Shown here in pieces: positions 1 to 8,685 of a stretch of 64,000 bases of DNA (positions are counted from its first letter, which is position 1; every line of letters begins with the position of its first letter). Below the pieces are notes generated by a model. That model worked only from the letters and a program-made list of their open reading frames with translations. It ran no database searches and was not told the origin of the DNA. The stretch spans positions 62,001 to 126,000 of the forward strand of contig JAXLQK010000016.1 in assembly GCA_046331665.1 (NCBI GenBank), written 5' to 3'. Both the position numbers and the translations under genes were made by a program. The DNA comes from CAWBAT01 sp046331665. Its GTDB lineage: Bacteria > Acidobacteriota > Terriglobia > Versatilivoradales > Versatilivoraceae.

Positions 1-110
1 GTCTGATCGGCGCTTTTAGCCTGGCCTGACGCGGACGTCTGGGCCATCGCCTGGGAAACAACCAGGCCGGTTAAGAGCAAGGCAAAAACGATGGTTCTTG
101 TGTAAGTCAT
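1..110 (-). CDS. Exported protein, N-terminal part only (runs off the left edge)
   Basis: The first 36 codons of a gene that continues beyond the window. The product opens with a typical Sec signal peptide: a short positive N-region (MTYTR), a hydrophobic core (about residues 7-19) and a likely signal peptidase cut after AMA before QTSAS. An AGGAG ribosome site lies five bases upstream of the ATG at 110-108, which supports the start. The mature part seen (Gln/Ser/Ala-rich) is too short to assign a family. Confidence 0.75.
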   Translation of the reverse strand, partial: MTYTRTIVFALLLTGLVVSQAMAQTSASGQAKSADQ

Positions 111-306
111 GTAACGCTCCTATCGAGTAATTGGCACGAAATAATTCGTGAGAGGGTGCTGCTCAGTCTCCCGTGCTAATCTACGAGGGATTGAGCATCA
201 TTTGAGAGGGAGCGATAATCCCACTTTTCAGGCCAAATCTCAAGCCGAAATGCCGAAAATGGGTGGGCGCCGGCAGATGGGTCCCTTCGCGAAGATCCGC
301 CGCGCC

Positions 307-2409
307 TTAGCTGCTTACCAGCACGACCGTGCTATGCGATGAAACCCGATAGGAAACCTGCTGGGGAAGCGGGAGAAGTTTTTCGTAAATCTCGCGGGGA
401 GGGGGCAGGGAAGTGTCCAAAAATAAGCGCCAGTTGGAATCCCGGGTAGGCTTGGCGAGCTCAACGGAGAGGTTGGACGGACCGGAATTGCAGATGATCA
501 AAAGATCGTTGTCCTCGGTCCCTCCCGACAATTGGACCGCCAGGAGCCTGGATTCCGGGCTCCAATCGGGTTGACCCGGCCGGATCCCATGCCACAGGAA
601 GAATGGTAGATCGCCATCCGGGCGGACATAACTTCTTCGGCGCAGGACCGGGTGCTTTTTCCGAAAGGCGATCAGAATCTTAAAGTAACGGTAAAGGTCG
701 GCATTTTCTTCCAATAAGCCCCAGTTCAGCCAGCTGATGTCGTTGTCCTGGCAATAGGCATTGTTGTTGCCCTGTTGGCTTCGGCCCATTTCATCCCCTC
801 CCAGAAACATGGGAACCCCTTGAGAAAGCAACAACAGCGCGGCGAAGTTTTTCAACTGTTGTTTCCGTAGTTTATTGATGGCCGAAGACCGGGTTGGGCC
901 TTCGAATCCGCAATTCCAGCTGAAATTGTCATTGATGCCATCGGCATTTTTCTCCCCGTTTGCTTCATTTTGCTTTTGGTTGAACGACACCAGATCCATC
1001 AACGGGAACCCGTCATGACTCGTCACGAAGTTGATGCTGTGGTAGGGGGCTCTGCCATCTTTTTGATATAAGTCAGAACTCCCCGCCAGTCTCGTTGCCA
1101 GGGACGGGATTGTCTCCTTGTCCCCCCGCACAAAACGCCGGACATCGTCCCGGAACTGGCCATTCCACTCCGCCCAGCGTCCCCAATTGGGGAATGTGCC
1201 GACCTGGTAGAGTCCAGCGGCGTCCCAGGCCTCGGCAATTAATTTGGTGTTCGCCAGGACAGGGTCGGCAGCAATCGTTTCGAGCAAGGGCGGACTCGAA
1301 AGGACGGAACCATCCGTGCCGCGTCCCAAAATCGAAGCTAAATCGAAGCGGAACCCGTCCACGTGCATTTCGGTGACCCAGTAACGGAGGCTATCGATGA
1401 TCAAATTCCGGACGACCGGGTGATTGCAATTCAGCGTGTTGCCGCAACCGGAGTAGTTGGCGTGTCGACCGGTGTCAGGATCGATCATGTAGTAAATCTT
1501 GTTGTCAAGCCCCCGAAAACAAAGCGTCGGCCCCTTTTCGTTTCCTTCCGCCGTGTGGTTGAACACCATATCGAGAATGATTTCGATCCCGGCTTCGTGC
1601 AGCGCTTTGACCATGGTTCGAAACTCTTGAACCGCGTTTTTTCTCTCTCCACCGGATGCGTAAGAGGCCTTGGGAGCAAAAAACGAGATGGGGTTGTACC
1701 CCCAGAAGTTTTTCAACGGCTCACCGGTTGCCGGATTGTGATTCGGATTGTCATTCTCTTCGAACTCTGTGATAGGCATGAGCTCTACCGCTGTGATGCC
1801 CAGCTTCTTGAGGTAGGGAATCTTTTCAATAATGCCTCGAAATGTTCCTGGGTGTTTGACCTTGGATGAAGGATGCCGGGTAAACCCGCGGACATGAATT
1901 TCGTAGATGATGGAATCTGCCAGATGGGTATTTAAGGGCTGATCGTCTGCCCAATCAAAAACGTCCGAAGTCACCAGCGAGTGCCGGTGCTTGAAAACCT
2001 TTCTTTCTGGGGACGAATTTTCCAGGTGAAGACTTTCCCCCCAAAAAGTACCGCCCGAGAGTGCTTTTGCATACGGATCCATCAAGAGGATCGATGGGTC
2101 ATAAGGATGAATGAGGGGGGCGGGGTTTGGCGCGCGATCCGCGCGGTACCCGTATCGAATCCCAGGATCGAGTCCCTGAACAAAGGCATGCCAAACGTCG
2201 CCGGTCCTGTTGTAGCGAGGATCTAACGGGATTTCAAAACTGGGACTTTCACTGCCGCGAAGAAAAATCACGAGAGTCATTGCCGTGGCATGCCGGCTGA
2301 AAATGGAGAAATTGATCCCGTTACGTCTGACGTCGGTTCCCAAGGGCAGAGGGTGTCCTCGCCGCACTTGAAATCTTGTGTTCCGTTGGAGTCTGGGGGG
2401 AGGGTTCAA
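307..2409 (-). CDS. glgX: Glycogen debranching enzyme (GH13 isoamylase type)
   Basis: Cytoplasmic alpha-1,6-glucosidase that removes branches from glycogen limit dextrins. At 700 residues it has the normal family length. An N-terminal CBM48-like beta domain (about 10-150) precedes the catalytic barrel. All four GH13 regions are visible: DMVFNH at 280-285, GFRFDLA at 352-358 with the nucleophile Asp356, IAEAWD with the acid/base Glu393, and FVTSHDG with Asp466. The start is a TTG with AGG five bases upstream; no ATG lies close by, so the N-terminus may be off by some codons. No other glycogen gene is adjacent. The name TreX is used for close relatives and cannot be separated from GlgX here. 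Confidence 0.93.
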   Translation of the reverse strand: MNPPPRLQRNTRFQVRRGHPLPLGTDVRRNGINFSIFSRHATAMTLVIFLRGSESPSFEIPLDPRYNRTGDVWHAFVQGLDPGIRYGYRADRAPNPAPLIHPYDPSILLMDPYAKALSGGTFWGESLHLENSSPERKVFKHRHSLVTSDVFDWADDQPLNTHLADSIIYEIHVRGFTRHPSSKVKHPGTFRGIIEKIPYLKKLGITAVELMPITEFEENDNPNHNPATGEPLKNFWGYNPISFFAPKASYASGGERKNAVQEFRTMVKALHEAGIEIILDMVFNHTAEGNEKGPTLCFRGLDNKIYYMIDPDTGRHANYSGCGNTLNCNHPVVRNLIIDSLRYWVTEMHVDGFRFDLASILGRGTDGSVLSSPPLLETIAADPVLANTKLIAEAWDAAGLYQVGTFPNWGRWAEWNGQFRDDVRRFVRGDKETIPSLATRLAGSSDLYQKDGRAPYHSINFVTSHDGFPLMDLVSFNQKQNEANGEKNADGINDNFSWNCGFEGPTRSSAINKLRKQQLKNFAALLLLSQGVPMFLGGDEMGRSQQGNNNAYCQDNDISWLNWGLLEENADLYRYFKILIAFRKKHPVLRRRSYVRPDGDLPFFLWHGIRPGQPDWSPESRLLAVQLSGGTEDNDLLIICNSGPSNLSVELAKPTRDSNWRLFLDTSLPPPREIYEKLLPLPQQVSYRVSSHSTVVLVSS

Positions 2410-2640
2410 AGTTACCTGCTTAAGCGAAATTCTCTTGAATTGAAATGGTGCTTAAGATGCAATGAATAACCCTACTTCTCTTCGGCAAATCGCCGTTCGA
2501 ACGGAACACATTTAATGGCTTGATCGCATGCCGGTCAAGCTGAAATTCATCGATGGCTTGATATTCCCGGCCATCTCGTGGCACGCTTAGACAGCATTCA
2601 TTGGCGCGCCAATCTTTTCCAGACACGGAGGGAGTACAAA

Positions 2641-3648
2641 ATGATTAAGAAAGGAATACTCTTTGGCTTCCTGGGCTTGCTCGGCATCGCACTTCTGGGA
2701 TTTGCCTACCTGTATTTCAGACCACCGAATACGGCGCCGCCCGCCTCAATCAAGGTCGAATCGACTGAAGCACGCCTGGCCCGCGGGAAATATTTATTTG
2801 ATCGGGTTGCTCTCTGCGGAGACTGCCATTCCGAGCGGGACTTTACCCGGTTTGCAGGCCCAGTAATACTTGAGAAGGAAGGGGCGGGCTTCGTATTTCC
2901 CCCGGAATTGGGTTTCCCTGGAACCGTGGTGAGCCGCAATATTACTCCTGACAAAGATACTGGGATTGGAAATTGGACGGACGGGGAAGTTATTCGAGCG
3001 ATTCGCGAGGGAGTGAGTCGTGACGGCCACACGCTCTTCCCGTTGATGCCCTATCAGAATTTTCGAAAAATGAGCGATGAAGACGTTTATTCAGTGGTTG
3101 TCTATTTGAAGACATTAAAGCCCGTCAAGCTGGCCCAGCCGCCGACCCGCATCAACTTTCCAGTTTCAATGTTCATTAAGAGTGCGCCTCAGCCAGCAGG
3201 GAGCGTTCCTCCTGTTGACCAGCAGGACCCACTCAAATATGGTGAATATCTGGTGACGATGGGAGGTTGCAGCGATTGTCACACACCTTTCGAAAAGGGG
3301 CAGCCCGTTGAGGGAAAGCACTTGGCAGGTGGAAGACTTTTTAAGACTCCGATGGGAACGGTCGTGACCGCCAACATCACCCCCGACCCGGATACCGGGA
3401 TCGGTAAATACAGCGAGCAGGACTTTCTCAACAAATTTTATCAGTACAAGAAATACGTCGACCAAGGCTCCCCTCAAGTGGGCCCCGAAAGCTTTACCCT
3501 AATGCCCTGGTTATTGCTTTGCGAGCTTGAAGAGAGCGACTTGAAGGCCATATTCGCTTATCTCAAGACTCAGCCAGCTATTTACAATTCCGTCGAAAAG
3601 CACCCGGGATATGACGAGACGGTCAAGAAGAAGAATGAGCCACTTTGA
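2641..3648 (+). CDS. Membrane-anchored dihaem cytochrome c
   Basis: Periplasmic electron carrier with two class I cytochrome c domains. A single N-terminal hydrophobic stretch (about residues 5-25) acts as anchor or signal. Haem-binding motifs CGDCH (59-63) and CSDCH (210-214) are each followed by a Met-containing loop (LMPYQN near 136, LMPW near the end) that can give the axial ligand. The two halves repeat the NITPD.DTGIG sequence, so the protein arose by domain duplication. Start chosen at 2641 because GGAGGGAGTAC lies directly upstream; an in-frame ATG at 2578 has no such site. It resembles the cytochrome subunits that accept electrons from GMC/gluconate-type dehydrogenases, and such a dehydrogenase lies at 26.7-29.1 kb, but a link is only inference. 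A strong terminator follows at 3715. Confidence 0.88.
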   Translation: MIKKGILFGFLGLLGIALLGFAYLYFRPPNTAPPASIKVESTEARLARGKYLFDRVALCGDCHSERDFTRFAGPVILEKEGAGFVFPPELGFPGTVVSRNITPDKDTGIGNWTDGEVIRAIREGVSRDGHTLFPLMPYQNFRKMSDEDVYSVVVYLKTLKPVKLAQPPTRINFPVSMFIKSAPQPAGSVPPVDQQDPLKYGEYLVTMGGCSDCHTPFEKGQPVEGKHLAGGRLFKTPMGTVVTANITPDPDTGIGKYSEQDFLNKFYQYKKYVDQGSPQVGPESFTLMPWLLLCELEESDLKAIFAYLKTQPAIYNSVEKHPGYDETVKKKNEPL

Positions 3649-3714
3649 TGTATAGGTGGAGTAGACCAGGTCCTGGTAAAGCCAAAGCTTGAGCTCGACC
3701 AACGGCTGAAACGT

Positions 3715-3741
3715 GGGGCGATGGGCACATCGCCCCTTTTT
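3715..3741 (+). terminator. Rho-independent terminator after the cytochrome gene
   Basis: A perfect 9-bp stem GGGGCGATG / CATCGCCCC (3715-3723 with 3728-3736) closes a GGCA loop and is followed by five T residues. It sits about 70 bases after the cytochrome stop. The rest of the 3649-3974 gap shows no gene. Confidence 0.88.
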
Positions 3742-3974
3742 ACTTTTAGCAGAGACCCCGCTACCTTTCACAGTGCAGTTCATTTGAATCGTCCTCCTTT
3801 TTTTTCATCCAAAATCCCTCCCCCCAGAAGTGAGGGTTAAGATCTATTTCAGCCAGTTCCGCTGGGGACTGCAGGCAATCTGTCCCGCCCGTGATAAGAT
3901 TCCGGTAGCGAGAGGACGATCGAAGGTCACACCGATGGAACGGAGGTTCGTGGCCTCAACCCAAGGAGAATCGC

Positions 3975-4949
3975 GTGGAGCCAAATGTTCGGAGCTCCGG
4001 ATTTATATCTCGAAATTGGCCGCGCCTCGGAAGCTGGATTAGCTTCGGTTGTCTCGCTGGATTATTTCTGGCCCAACCCAAACTCGCCGCCTCTGACCAG
4101 GAAGATCGCCAGTACCGGGAAAATCGGGACCAATGGATGAGGTCAGAGGAAAGCCCGCTTGCCTTAGCGGGGCTCTTCTGGCTGAATTCCGGCAAGACAA
4201 GCCTTGGCACAGACGCATCCAATCCAGTGCTGCTGCCGGCGGGGAGCGCTCCGCCACTCGTTGGGGTACTTGAACTCCAGGCCAATCGTGTCCGCTTTCT
4301 GGCTGATCCGGTGGCCATCGTTTTACTGAACGGGAAGCGCATTCTCGCTCATGACATGCAGAGCGATGCGGATGGCTCGACCCCTGATGTCTTAAGCGTC
4401 GGGGAAATTCGGATGAAGATCATCCAGCGCGGCAACCGCATTGGACTGCGAGTTTCATTTCTGAAGAACCCGGCGCTCCTGGCCTACCAAGGGCTCGCGT
4501 TTTATCCCATCCGCCCGGCCTTTCGGGTTGAAGGAGCATTTACCCCCTACCAGCCGGTGAAAAAAATTCCCATCGCCAATATTCTTGGCCAAGTGGAGGA
4601 ACTGGAATGTCCAGGGGTAGTTGAATTCATCTGGCAAGGAAAGAAGTTGCGTTTGGAACCTGTTCTTGAATCTCCCAACGATAACAAGCTCTTTTTTATG
4701 TTCAAGGATGAAACAAATGGGAAGGAAACCTACGAGGGAGGACGCTACCTTTACAGCGAGCTTCCACGGGCAGGAAAAGTTCTTCTCGACTTCAATCAAG
4801 TCCACAATCCTTACTGCGCCTATACTGCCTTCAGTACGTGTCTCATTCCTCCTAGACAGAATTGGTTGAAAATCTCCATTCCAGCCGGAGAAAAGAAATA
4901 CCTGCACAGGAAACGGACCTCGAAGGCAGGGGTGGAAGCTGCTAACTAG
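3975..4949 (+). CDS. DUF1684 family protein
   Basis: A 324-residue protein of the DUF1684 family, function unknown. Family hallmarks seen are the N-terminal R..RD.W region followed by SPLALAGLFWLNSG, and the C-terminal NPYCAYTAFSTCLIPP..N.L block with its two Cys residues, ending in I.AGEK. A hydrophobic stretch near residues 20-38 suggests export or an anchor. The start is GTG at 3975 with AAGGAG six bases upstream. The 3' end overlaps the convergent PilZ gene by four bases. Some members have been loosely linked to stress and fatty-acid contexts, but nothing here tests that. Confidence 0.85.
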   Translation: MEPNVRSSGFISRNWPRLGSWISFGCLAGLFLAQPKLAASDQEDRQYRENRDQWMRSEESPLALAGLFWLNSGKTSLGTDASNPVLLPAGSAPPLVGVLELQANRVRFLADPVAIVLLNGKRILAHDMQSDADGSTPDVLSVGEIRMKIIQRGNRIGLRVSFLKNPALLAYQGLAFYPIRPAFRVEGAFTPYQPVKKIPIANILGQVEELECPGVVEFIWQGKKLRLEPVLESPNDNKLFFMFKDETNGKETYEGGRYLYSELPRAGKVLLDFNQVHNPYCAYTAFSTCLIPPRQNWLKISIPAGEKKYLHRKRTSKAGVEAAN

Positions 4950-5287
4950 GATTCAGCCCGATATTGCTTGACGTTGACAGCTCGGAACCGAACCGCGATA
5001 TGGTAGCCGTCTCTTTCTTTCGTCTGTTCGACTCTCACCACCAGTCCGGTGGTCTCGTAGACGGGCTTCGGATAAGCCGTTTTCTGAAGATTTCGAGGCA
5101 GGGGCAGTGACAGCTCCAACAGGGTTCCTTTAGTCAGGGGGATCTTCAGCGGAAAAAGAGCGCCATCGGAACTGACGTTGATTGATTTTGTAACTTCTTC
5201 GAATCGGTGGCCGTTACTGTCAGACCATCTGACTTTGATTGGCAAGCTGACTTGAACTCTTTTTTGGCGGCGCTTGTCTTCAAACAT
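4946..5287 (-). CDS. PilZ domain protein (first of a tandem pair)
   Basis: A 113-residue single-domain PilZ protein, a likely cyclic-di-GMP receptor. The two ligand signatures are present: the RRQKR arginine cluster at residues 6-10 and N-V-S-S-D-G in the (D/N)xSxxG position (SINVSSDGALF). No output domain is attached, so it would act by binding a partner. It lies 16 bases downstream of a second PilZ gene on the same strand, so the two are probably co-transcribed. No clear ribosome site precedes the ATG at 5287, which fits translation coupled to the upstream gene. Confidence 0.85.
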   Translation of the reverse strand: MFEDKRRQKRVQVSLPIKVRWSDSNGHRFEEVTKSINVSSDGALFPLKIPLTKGTLLELSLPLPRNLQKTAYPKPVYETTGLVVRVEQTKERDGYHIAVRFRAVNVKQYRAES

Positions 5288-5303
5288 ACTAGCTGCGTAT
5301 TGG

Positions 5304-5732
5304 CTAATCGGCCTGTTGACGATGATTTTCGTCGTGCGCTACTGCCCGTTGCAAATGGCGCACGATGGATTCAAAATCTTCTTCATGACTGAGATTGACA
5401 AAGTTACCGGCAAACTCGCCGGCAATGAGAAATTGCTCCTTCCCATTCCCATGGGGGACGACCCGAAGCACTCGGGCCTTAATCTGATAGCGAGGTACTG
5501 CCTCGGTATTGGTCCATTTCTCCGAATAGATACTTAAATCGATAAGTTCCCCAACCTCCAGCGCCATATTGAGATAAAAAGAGATTCCTCCCGTGCTTAC
5601 ATCATGAATGGATGTCATCTCACTGAAAGCGTCACCGGCCGGCAACTTTCCCGTCACAACCAGCAGTGAGCTGTCCCCAATTCGGTCGCCGGATCTCCGG
5701 TCAACATCAATATTGACTTTTGCGTTTTTCAT
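5304..5732 (-). CDS. PilZ domain protein (second of a tandem pair)
   Basis: A 142-residue PilZ protein upstream of and co-directional with the PilZ gene at 4946-5287. It has the RRSGDR cluster at residues 12-17 and the DVSTGGISFYL motif (DxSxxG), so c-di-GMP binding is likely. It has an acidic and His-rich C-terminal tail after the beta barrel. Sequence similarity between the two copies is limited to the PilZ motifs, so they are not a recent duplication. No diguanylate cyclase or phosphodiesterase is encoded in the window, so their signalling partners must be elsewhere. Confidence 0.83.
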   Translation of the reverse strand: MKNAKVNIDVDRRSGDRIGDSSLLVVTGKLPAGDAFSEMTSIHDVSTGGISFYLNMALEVGELIDLSIYSEKWTNTEAVPRYQIKARVLRVVPHGNGKEQFLIAGEFAGNFVNLSHEEDFESIVRHLQRAVAHDENHRQQAD

Positions 5733-6060
5733 CCGGGGTTTGCCACCTGTTCACGCCCAATGTAAGGACCTATTGGTGCAAACTTGTCTTTCTTGATCAA
5801 GCTGTAATTACTCATCGTGCGATTTGAGAATTGGATTAAGAAAACTTTTTCAGTCTCGGACACTTAAGAGGCATTTCAACACTCCCAGCCATTCCATGAA
5901 TCGATAGGAGAAGTGAAGTCAAGAAACCTCAAGTTCGAGCGGAAACCTCCCTTTTTGGGCCAATCGAGATAGAAATTGAATTTTTCTATAAAGTTTTCGG
6001 ACGACAGGTCGATGGGAAAATACAAATGTATAAATCTTATTACCAAGCTTAAAATTTTTG

Positions 6061-6089
6061 TTGACAAATAGCAAAAGTAGATTTATAAG
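6061..6089 (+). promoter_or_regulatory. Strong sigma-70-type promoter for the RHH/Lys-peptide genes
   Basis: A perfect -35 TTGACA at 6061-6066, a 17-base spacer and a -10 TATAAG (five of six matches) at 6084-6089, inside an AT-rich stretch (5733-6154) that otherwise holds no supportable gene. Transcription would start near 6096, about 60 bases before the ATG at 6155. Confidence 0.7.
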
Positions 6090-6154
6090 TACATTTGAAT
6101 TTTAATACTAAGCTATTTTTATATGTAGCTATCTAATAACATAGACGGAACCTG

Positions 6155-6412
6155 ATGGCGAAAATAAATGTAGAGATTGATGATGAGGATCACATTGAGC
6201 TCAAGTTGAGCTCAACCCGTCACCGAACATCGATAAAGAAGATTGTTAATAAGTTGATTAAGGCCTATCTAAAGGAAGAAAGGTTGCTTCGAGAGGCAAA
6301 AGAAAGTTCAAAGGAAGGAAAACCGGTAACTGAGGGGAAAGCAGCTACGGTTGACAAGGCTGAGATGGAAGATTCCTCCGCAGTTCCGGGAAGAAAGAAA
6401 GAAGCGGTGTAA
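6155..6412 (+). CDS. Small ribbon-helix-helix-like protein with a charged tail
   Basis: An 85-residue protein. Residues 1-45 read as a ribbon-helix-helix DNA-binding fold: a short beta strand (KINVEID), helix A (DHIELKLSSTRHR) and helix B (SIKKIVNKLIKAYLKEE). The C-terminal 40 residues are low-complexity, rich in Lys, Glu and Ala, and probably disordered. A near-consensus promoter lies about 65-95 bases upstream. The gene is followed at 6539 by a tiny Lys/Ala-rich peptide gene and a terminator, so the two may share one transcript. No toxin partner or partition gene is nearby, so a role as a solitary regulator or nucleoid protein is more likely than as an antitoxin. Function not assigned. Confidence 0.7.
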   Translation: MAKINVEIDDEDHIELKLSSTRHRTSIKKIVNKLIKAYLKEERLLREAKESSKEGKPVTEGKAATVDKAEMEDSSAVPGRKKEAV

Positions 6413-6538
6413 CTGTTCCAGCTCGAAAGCTTTTGTTCCAGTTCCTGTTCTTTACCTGCTTCATTCTTTGGTAGTGCTTATCCCCTGGGTTGACGGTTTG
6501 AACTTTCTTTGCTTTATTTTTGAGGAAAGGAGGAAAAA

Positions 6539-6598
6539 ATGGCCACAGCTAAGAAAGCGGCGAAGAAGCCAGCCAAGAAAGCCGCAAAAAAGAAATAA
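6539..6598 (+). CDS. 19-residue Lys/Ala micro-peptide, histone H1-like
   Basis: A very short reading frame, MATAKKAAKKPAKKAAKKK, 10 of 19 residues Lys. It is preceded by a near-ideal ribosome site (AAGGAGG about six bases before the ATG) and followed within 20 bases by a perfect-looking terminator. The KKAAKKPAKKAAKK pattern is that of the C-terminal tails of bacterial H1-like and HU-like DNA-binding proteins, here without any folded domain. Being so small it would be missed by usual gene finders. It lies 126 bases after the RHH gene on the same strand. Translation is inferred from the ribosome site; there is no direct proof. Confidence 0.6.
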   Translation: MATAKKAAKKPAKKAAKKK

Positions 6599-6614
6599 GA
6601 CCCCATATCCATTT

Positions 6615-6669
6615 AAACCTGCCTTGTCATTTCGTAATCGGTGTATGGTCTGACGAGGCAGGTTTTTTT
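6615..6669 (+). terminator. Rho-independent terminator after the Lys/Ala peptide
   Basis: A 15-bp stem (6615-6629 with 6651-6665, one G-U pair) starting AAACCTGCC and ending GGCAGGTTT, followed by a run of seven T. The 21-base loop is long. It ends the RHH/Lys-peptide transcript and may also serve the convergent PHP gene. Confidence 0.85.
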
Positions 6670-6690
6670 ATTGGAGCAGAACCCTGAAGC

Positions 6691-7644
6691 CTATCTGGAG
6701 TTAGTGGCTTCCTCGATGAGCTGCCGGTAATAAGGGTATTTCCTTTTTTCGAGCTGGTAGTAGATGAAGGAGTAAGAGAGCGAGAGCACGAAGAACACCG
6801 GCAGGTACCCAAGCCATCCGAAGCCGTTCCTGACTTTCTTCATCGGCGACCACTGAGCATGGACCTGGTTGCGCAGACTCAAGTCTCGGAAATAAGCCAA
6901 ATAAACTCCCATGGCATCGCCGAAGATGTCAGTAAAGCGGCCGTTTTGGCCAGCCATGGCGACCTCTCCAGTCCGCAGACTCTGCAAGAACTCCCCGCGC
7001 TTTTCCCCTTTCCCCAACGTAAAGCACGTCCCTAATCGAACCAGGGTGTGTGAATCACTTCCCGCGACAAGAATTTTTCCTGGATTCCTGGTAATGAGGT
7101 AGGAAACGAGTCCGTTTTGGGTGGGGCCGATGGCGCCGTTGAGGCCTTCAAAAATCTCGAAAGACTCCAGCATCTTGTCGATAAATCGAGCCCCATATTG
7201 CTGCTTTGGAAAATCATGAAAGATGTGATTGAGCACGTAGATGACTTTCTGGCTACGCAGATAGGGGACAAGTTCATCGAAATTTCCCTTAAGCCGTGTA
7301 ATTTCTTGATGTTGTGCTTCGGTGATGTCGTACACGGCAATATGAACTTTGGCGCCGAATTGAGGGAGCCTGGCCGTGACTTCCTCTCCGATGAAGAAGT
7401 CCTCATGAATCTTTTCCGGAAATTGTTCCAAGAAATTCAGGCATCCCTCGATGGAATCATGATCCGTAATGGTTACCAAATCCATCCCGCGCGACTTTGC
7501 CCGGCGATAGACCCCTAAAGGGGAAGAGTAGCAATCCATCGGTTCGAGAGCCTTGACATGATTGGTTTTCCCGCTGAAGTAGGAATGGCAATGCAAATCC
7601 GCCTTCAGGTAGCGTTTGCCATTCAGGGTGACTGGCTCAGACAT
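6691..7644 (-). CDS. PHP-domain metal-dependent phosphoesterase with C-terminal membrane segment
   Basis: A 317-residue PHP (polymerase and histidinol phosphatase) family protein. Metal-binding motifs appear in order: DLHCHS at 16-21, TITDHDS near 59, a central E in GEEVTA, and GSDSHT near residue 210. Unusually, the last 50 residues contain a hydrophobic segment (LGYLPVFFVLSLSYSFIYY) followed by a basic tail, so the enzyme is likely tethered to the inner membrane. Start set at the ATG at 7644 because the family begins just before ADLHCH; a TTG at 7773 would add 43 poorly conserved residues, and neither has a clear ribosome site. Substrate unknown; soluble relatives are nucleases or polyphosphate-type phosphoesterases. 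Confidence 0.82.
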   Translation of the reverse strand: MSEPVTLNGKRYLKADLHCHSYFSGKTNHVKALEPMDCYSSPLGVYRRAKSRGMDLVTITDHDSIEGCLNFLEQFPEKIHEDFFIGEEVTARLPQFGAKVHIAVYDITEAQHQEITRLKGNFDELVPYLRSQKVIYVLNHIFHDFPKQQYGARFIDKMLESFEIFEGLNGAIGPTQNGLVSYLITRNPGKILVAGSDSHTLVRLGTCFTLGKGEKRGEFLQSLRTGEVAMAGQNGRFTDIFGDAMGVYLAYFRDLSLRNQVHAQWSPMKKVRNGFGWLGYLPVFFVLSLSYSFIYYQLEKRKYPYYRQLIEEATNSR

Positions 7645-7790
7645 GGGCAGGGTGGAGGTTACTGGGAGCAAAGGCAAGAAAGGCAAAGGACCGATCGACC
7701 GGCTCAATCGGCCCCTGTGCGGGCGGCAAAGATCCCAAGGGCCGGAAAATCCTTTTGGGAAATTTACTTGCAACGCGTCACGGGCAGTTT

Positions 7791-8609
7791 CTACTGATCC
7801 GCTTTGGCGTTGTTTTCAAGAATCCGCTTGAGGTCCAAGTAGGCTTTCTCATTGGGCTTTAATTTCAGCGCTTCATCAATGTATTTCAAGGCTTCGGTGT
7901 ACTTTCTTTGATGTCCATAGGCCAGCGACAAATCGTAAAATCCATCAGGATTAGTCGGCATGGCTTTCACCGCCTCGCTAAATATCTTAACTGCTTTGGC
8001 ATAATCTTTTTCGGCCAAGGCGCGAGTGCCATTTTGGAAGTTCGTCCAGGCCTGGATTTGGTTCTTAAGATCGCCGTAATTAGCGGGGTCGAGGGCGGCA
8101 GCTTTCTTGACAGCTTCGAGAGAGGCCTCTTCATCCATCATTCCAGCGTCCGCTTTAGCCAAGTTGGCCCAAATGACAGCTTCGTTGGGTGTCAATTTCA
8201 ACATTTCCTTATATTGGGCGGCGGCCTCCCGGAATTTTGACTGGTTCAGTAGCTCGTTGGCTTCAGCTTCTTTGGCTTTGTAGACTTTTTGATCGATGGC
8301 AATCAGAGTTGTTGAAAACTCTTTGCCCTCTTCTGAAACCGTGATTGGGTCGGAACTCGTATCGAGGTAACCGGGCATAGCTACCTTAAGGACATACTCC
8401 CCACTGGAAACCTTGTCGAACTGGACTTCACCTTTCTTGTTGGATTTTTCTGCCGGCGTAGCCTGTCCCGTCGCTTTGTTAAGCAATTTGCACTCGAAAT
8501 TGGGGATGGGCTTCTTGTCGGTGTTGAGGATGAGCCCTTTTACCTTGGCAGCCTCGAGAGCCAGCGGGATACAGAGCATCATCCATGTGAAGAAAACTAA
8601 TTTGCGCAT
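7791..8609 (-). CDS. Exported TPR protein with carboxypeptidase-regulatory-like N-domain
   Basis: A 272-residue secreted or periplasmic protein. Residues 1-20 form a signal peptide ending LALEAA. Residues about 22-95 form a carboxypeptidase-regulatory-like beta sandwich (KVKGLILNTDKKPIPNF... GEYVLKVAMPGY), a fold also seen at the N-terminus of the Oar receptor in this window. The rest (about 105-272) contains tetratricopeptide repeats (REAAAQYKEMLKLTPNEA, YAKAVKIFSEAVKAMPTNPDG, YTEALKYIDEALKLKPNE). AGGAG stands eight bases before the ATG. It probably scaffolds envelope protein complexes. Partners are not identified; the downstream PHP gene may be co-transcribed. Confidence 0.83.
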   Translation of the reverse strand: MRKLVFFTWMMLCIPLALEAAKVKGLILNTDKKPIPNFECKLLNKATGQATPAEKSNKKGEVQFDKVSSGEYVLKVAMPGYLDTSSDPITVSEEGKEFSTTLIAIDQKVYKAKEAEANELLNQSKFREAAAQYKEMLKLTPNEAVIWANLAKADAGMMDEEASLEAVKKAAALDPANYGDLKNQIQAWTNFQNGTRALAEKDYAKAVKIFSEAVKAMPTNPDGFYDLSLAYGHQRKYTEALKYIDEALKLKPNEKAYLDLKRILENNAKADQ

Positions 8610-8685
8610 CTCAGGATCTCCTGATGACTTAGAGTAGGGATACGAGCTTTTGGTTTCATTGATCTCAGACTCAGGGCATCAACGC

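Noticed and set aside
5876..6067. 63-codon minus-strand frame in the AT-rich gap before the RHH gene
   Set aside because: Overlaps the predicted promoter and has no ribosome site; likely chance in AT-rich DNA.
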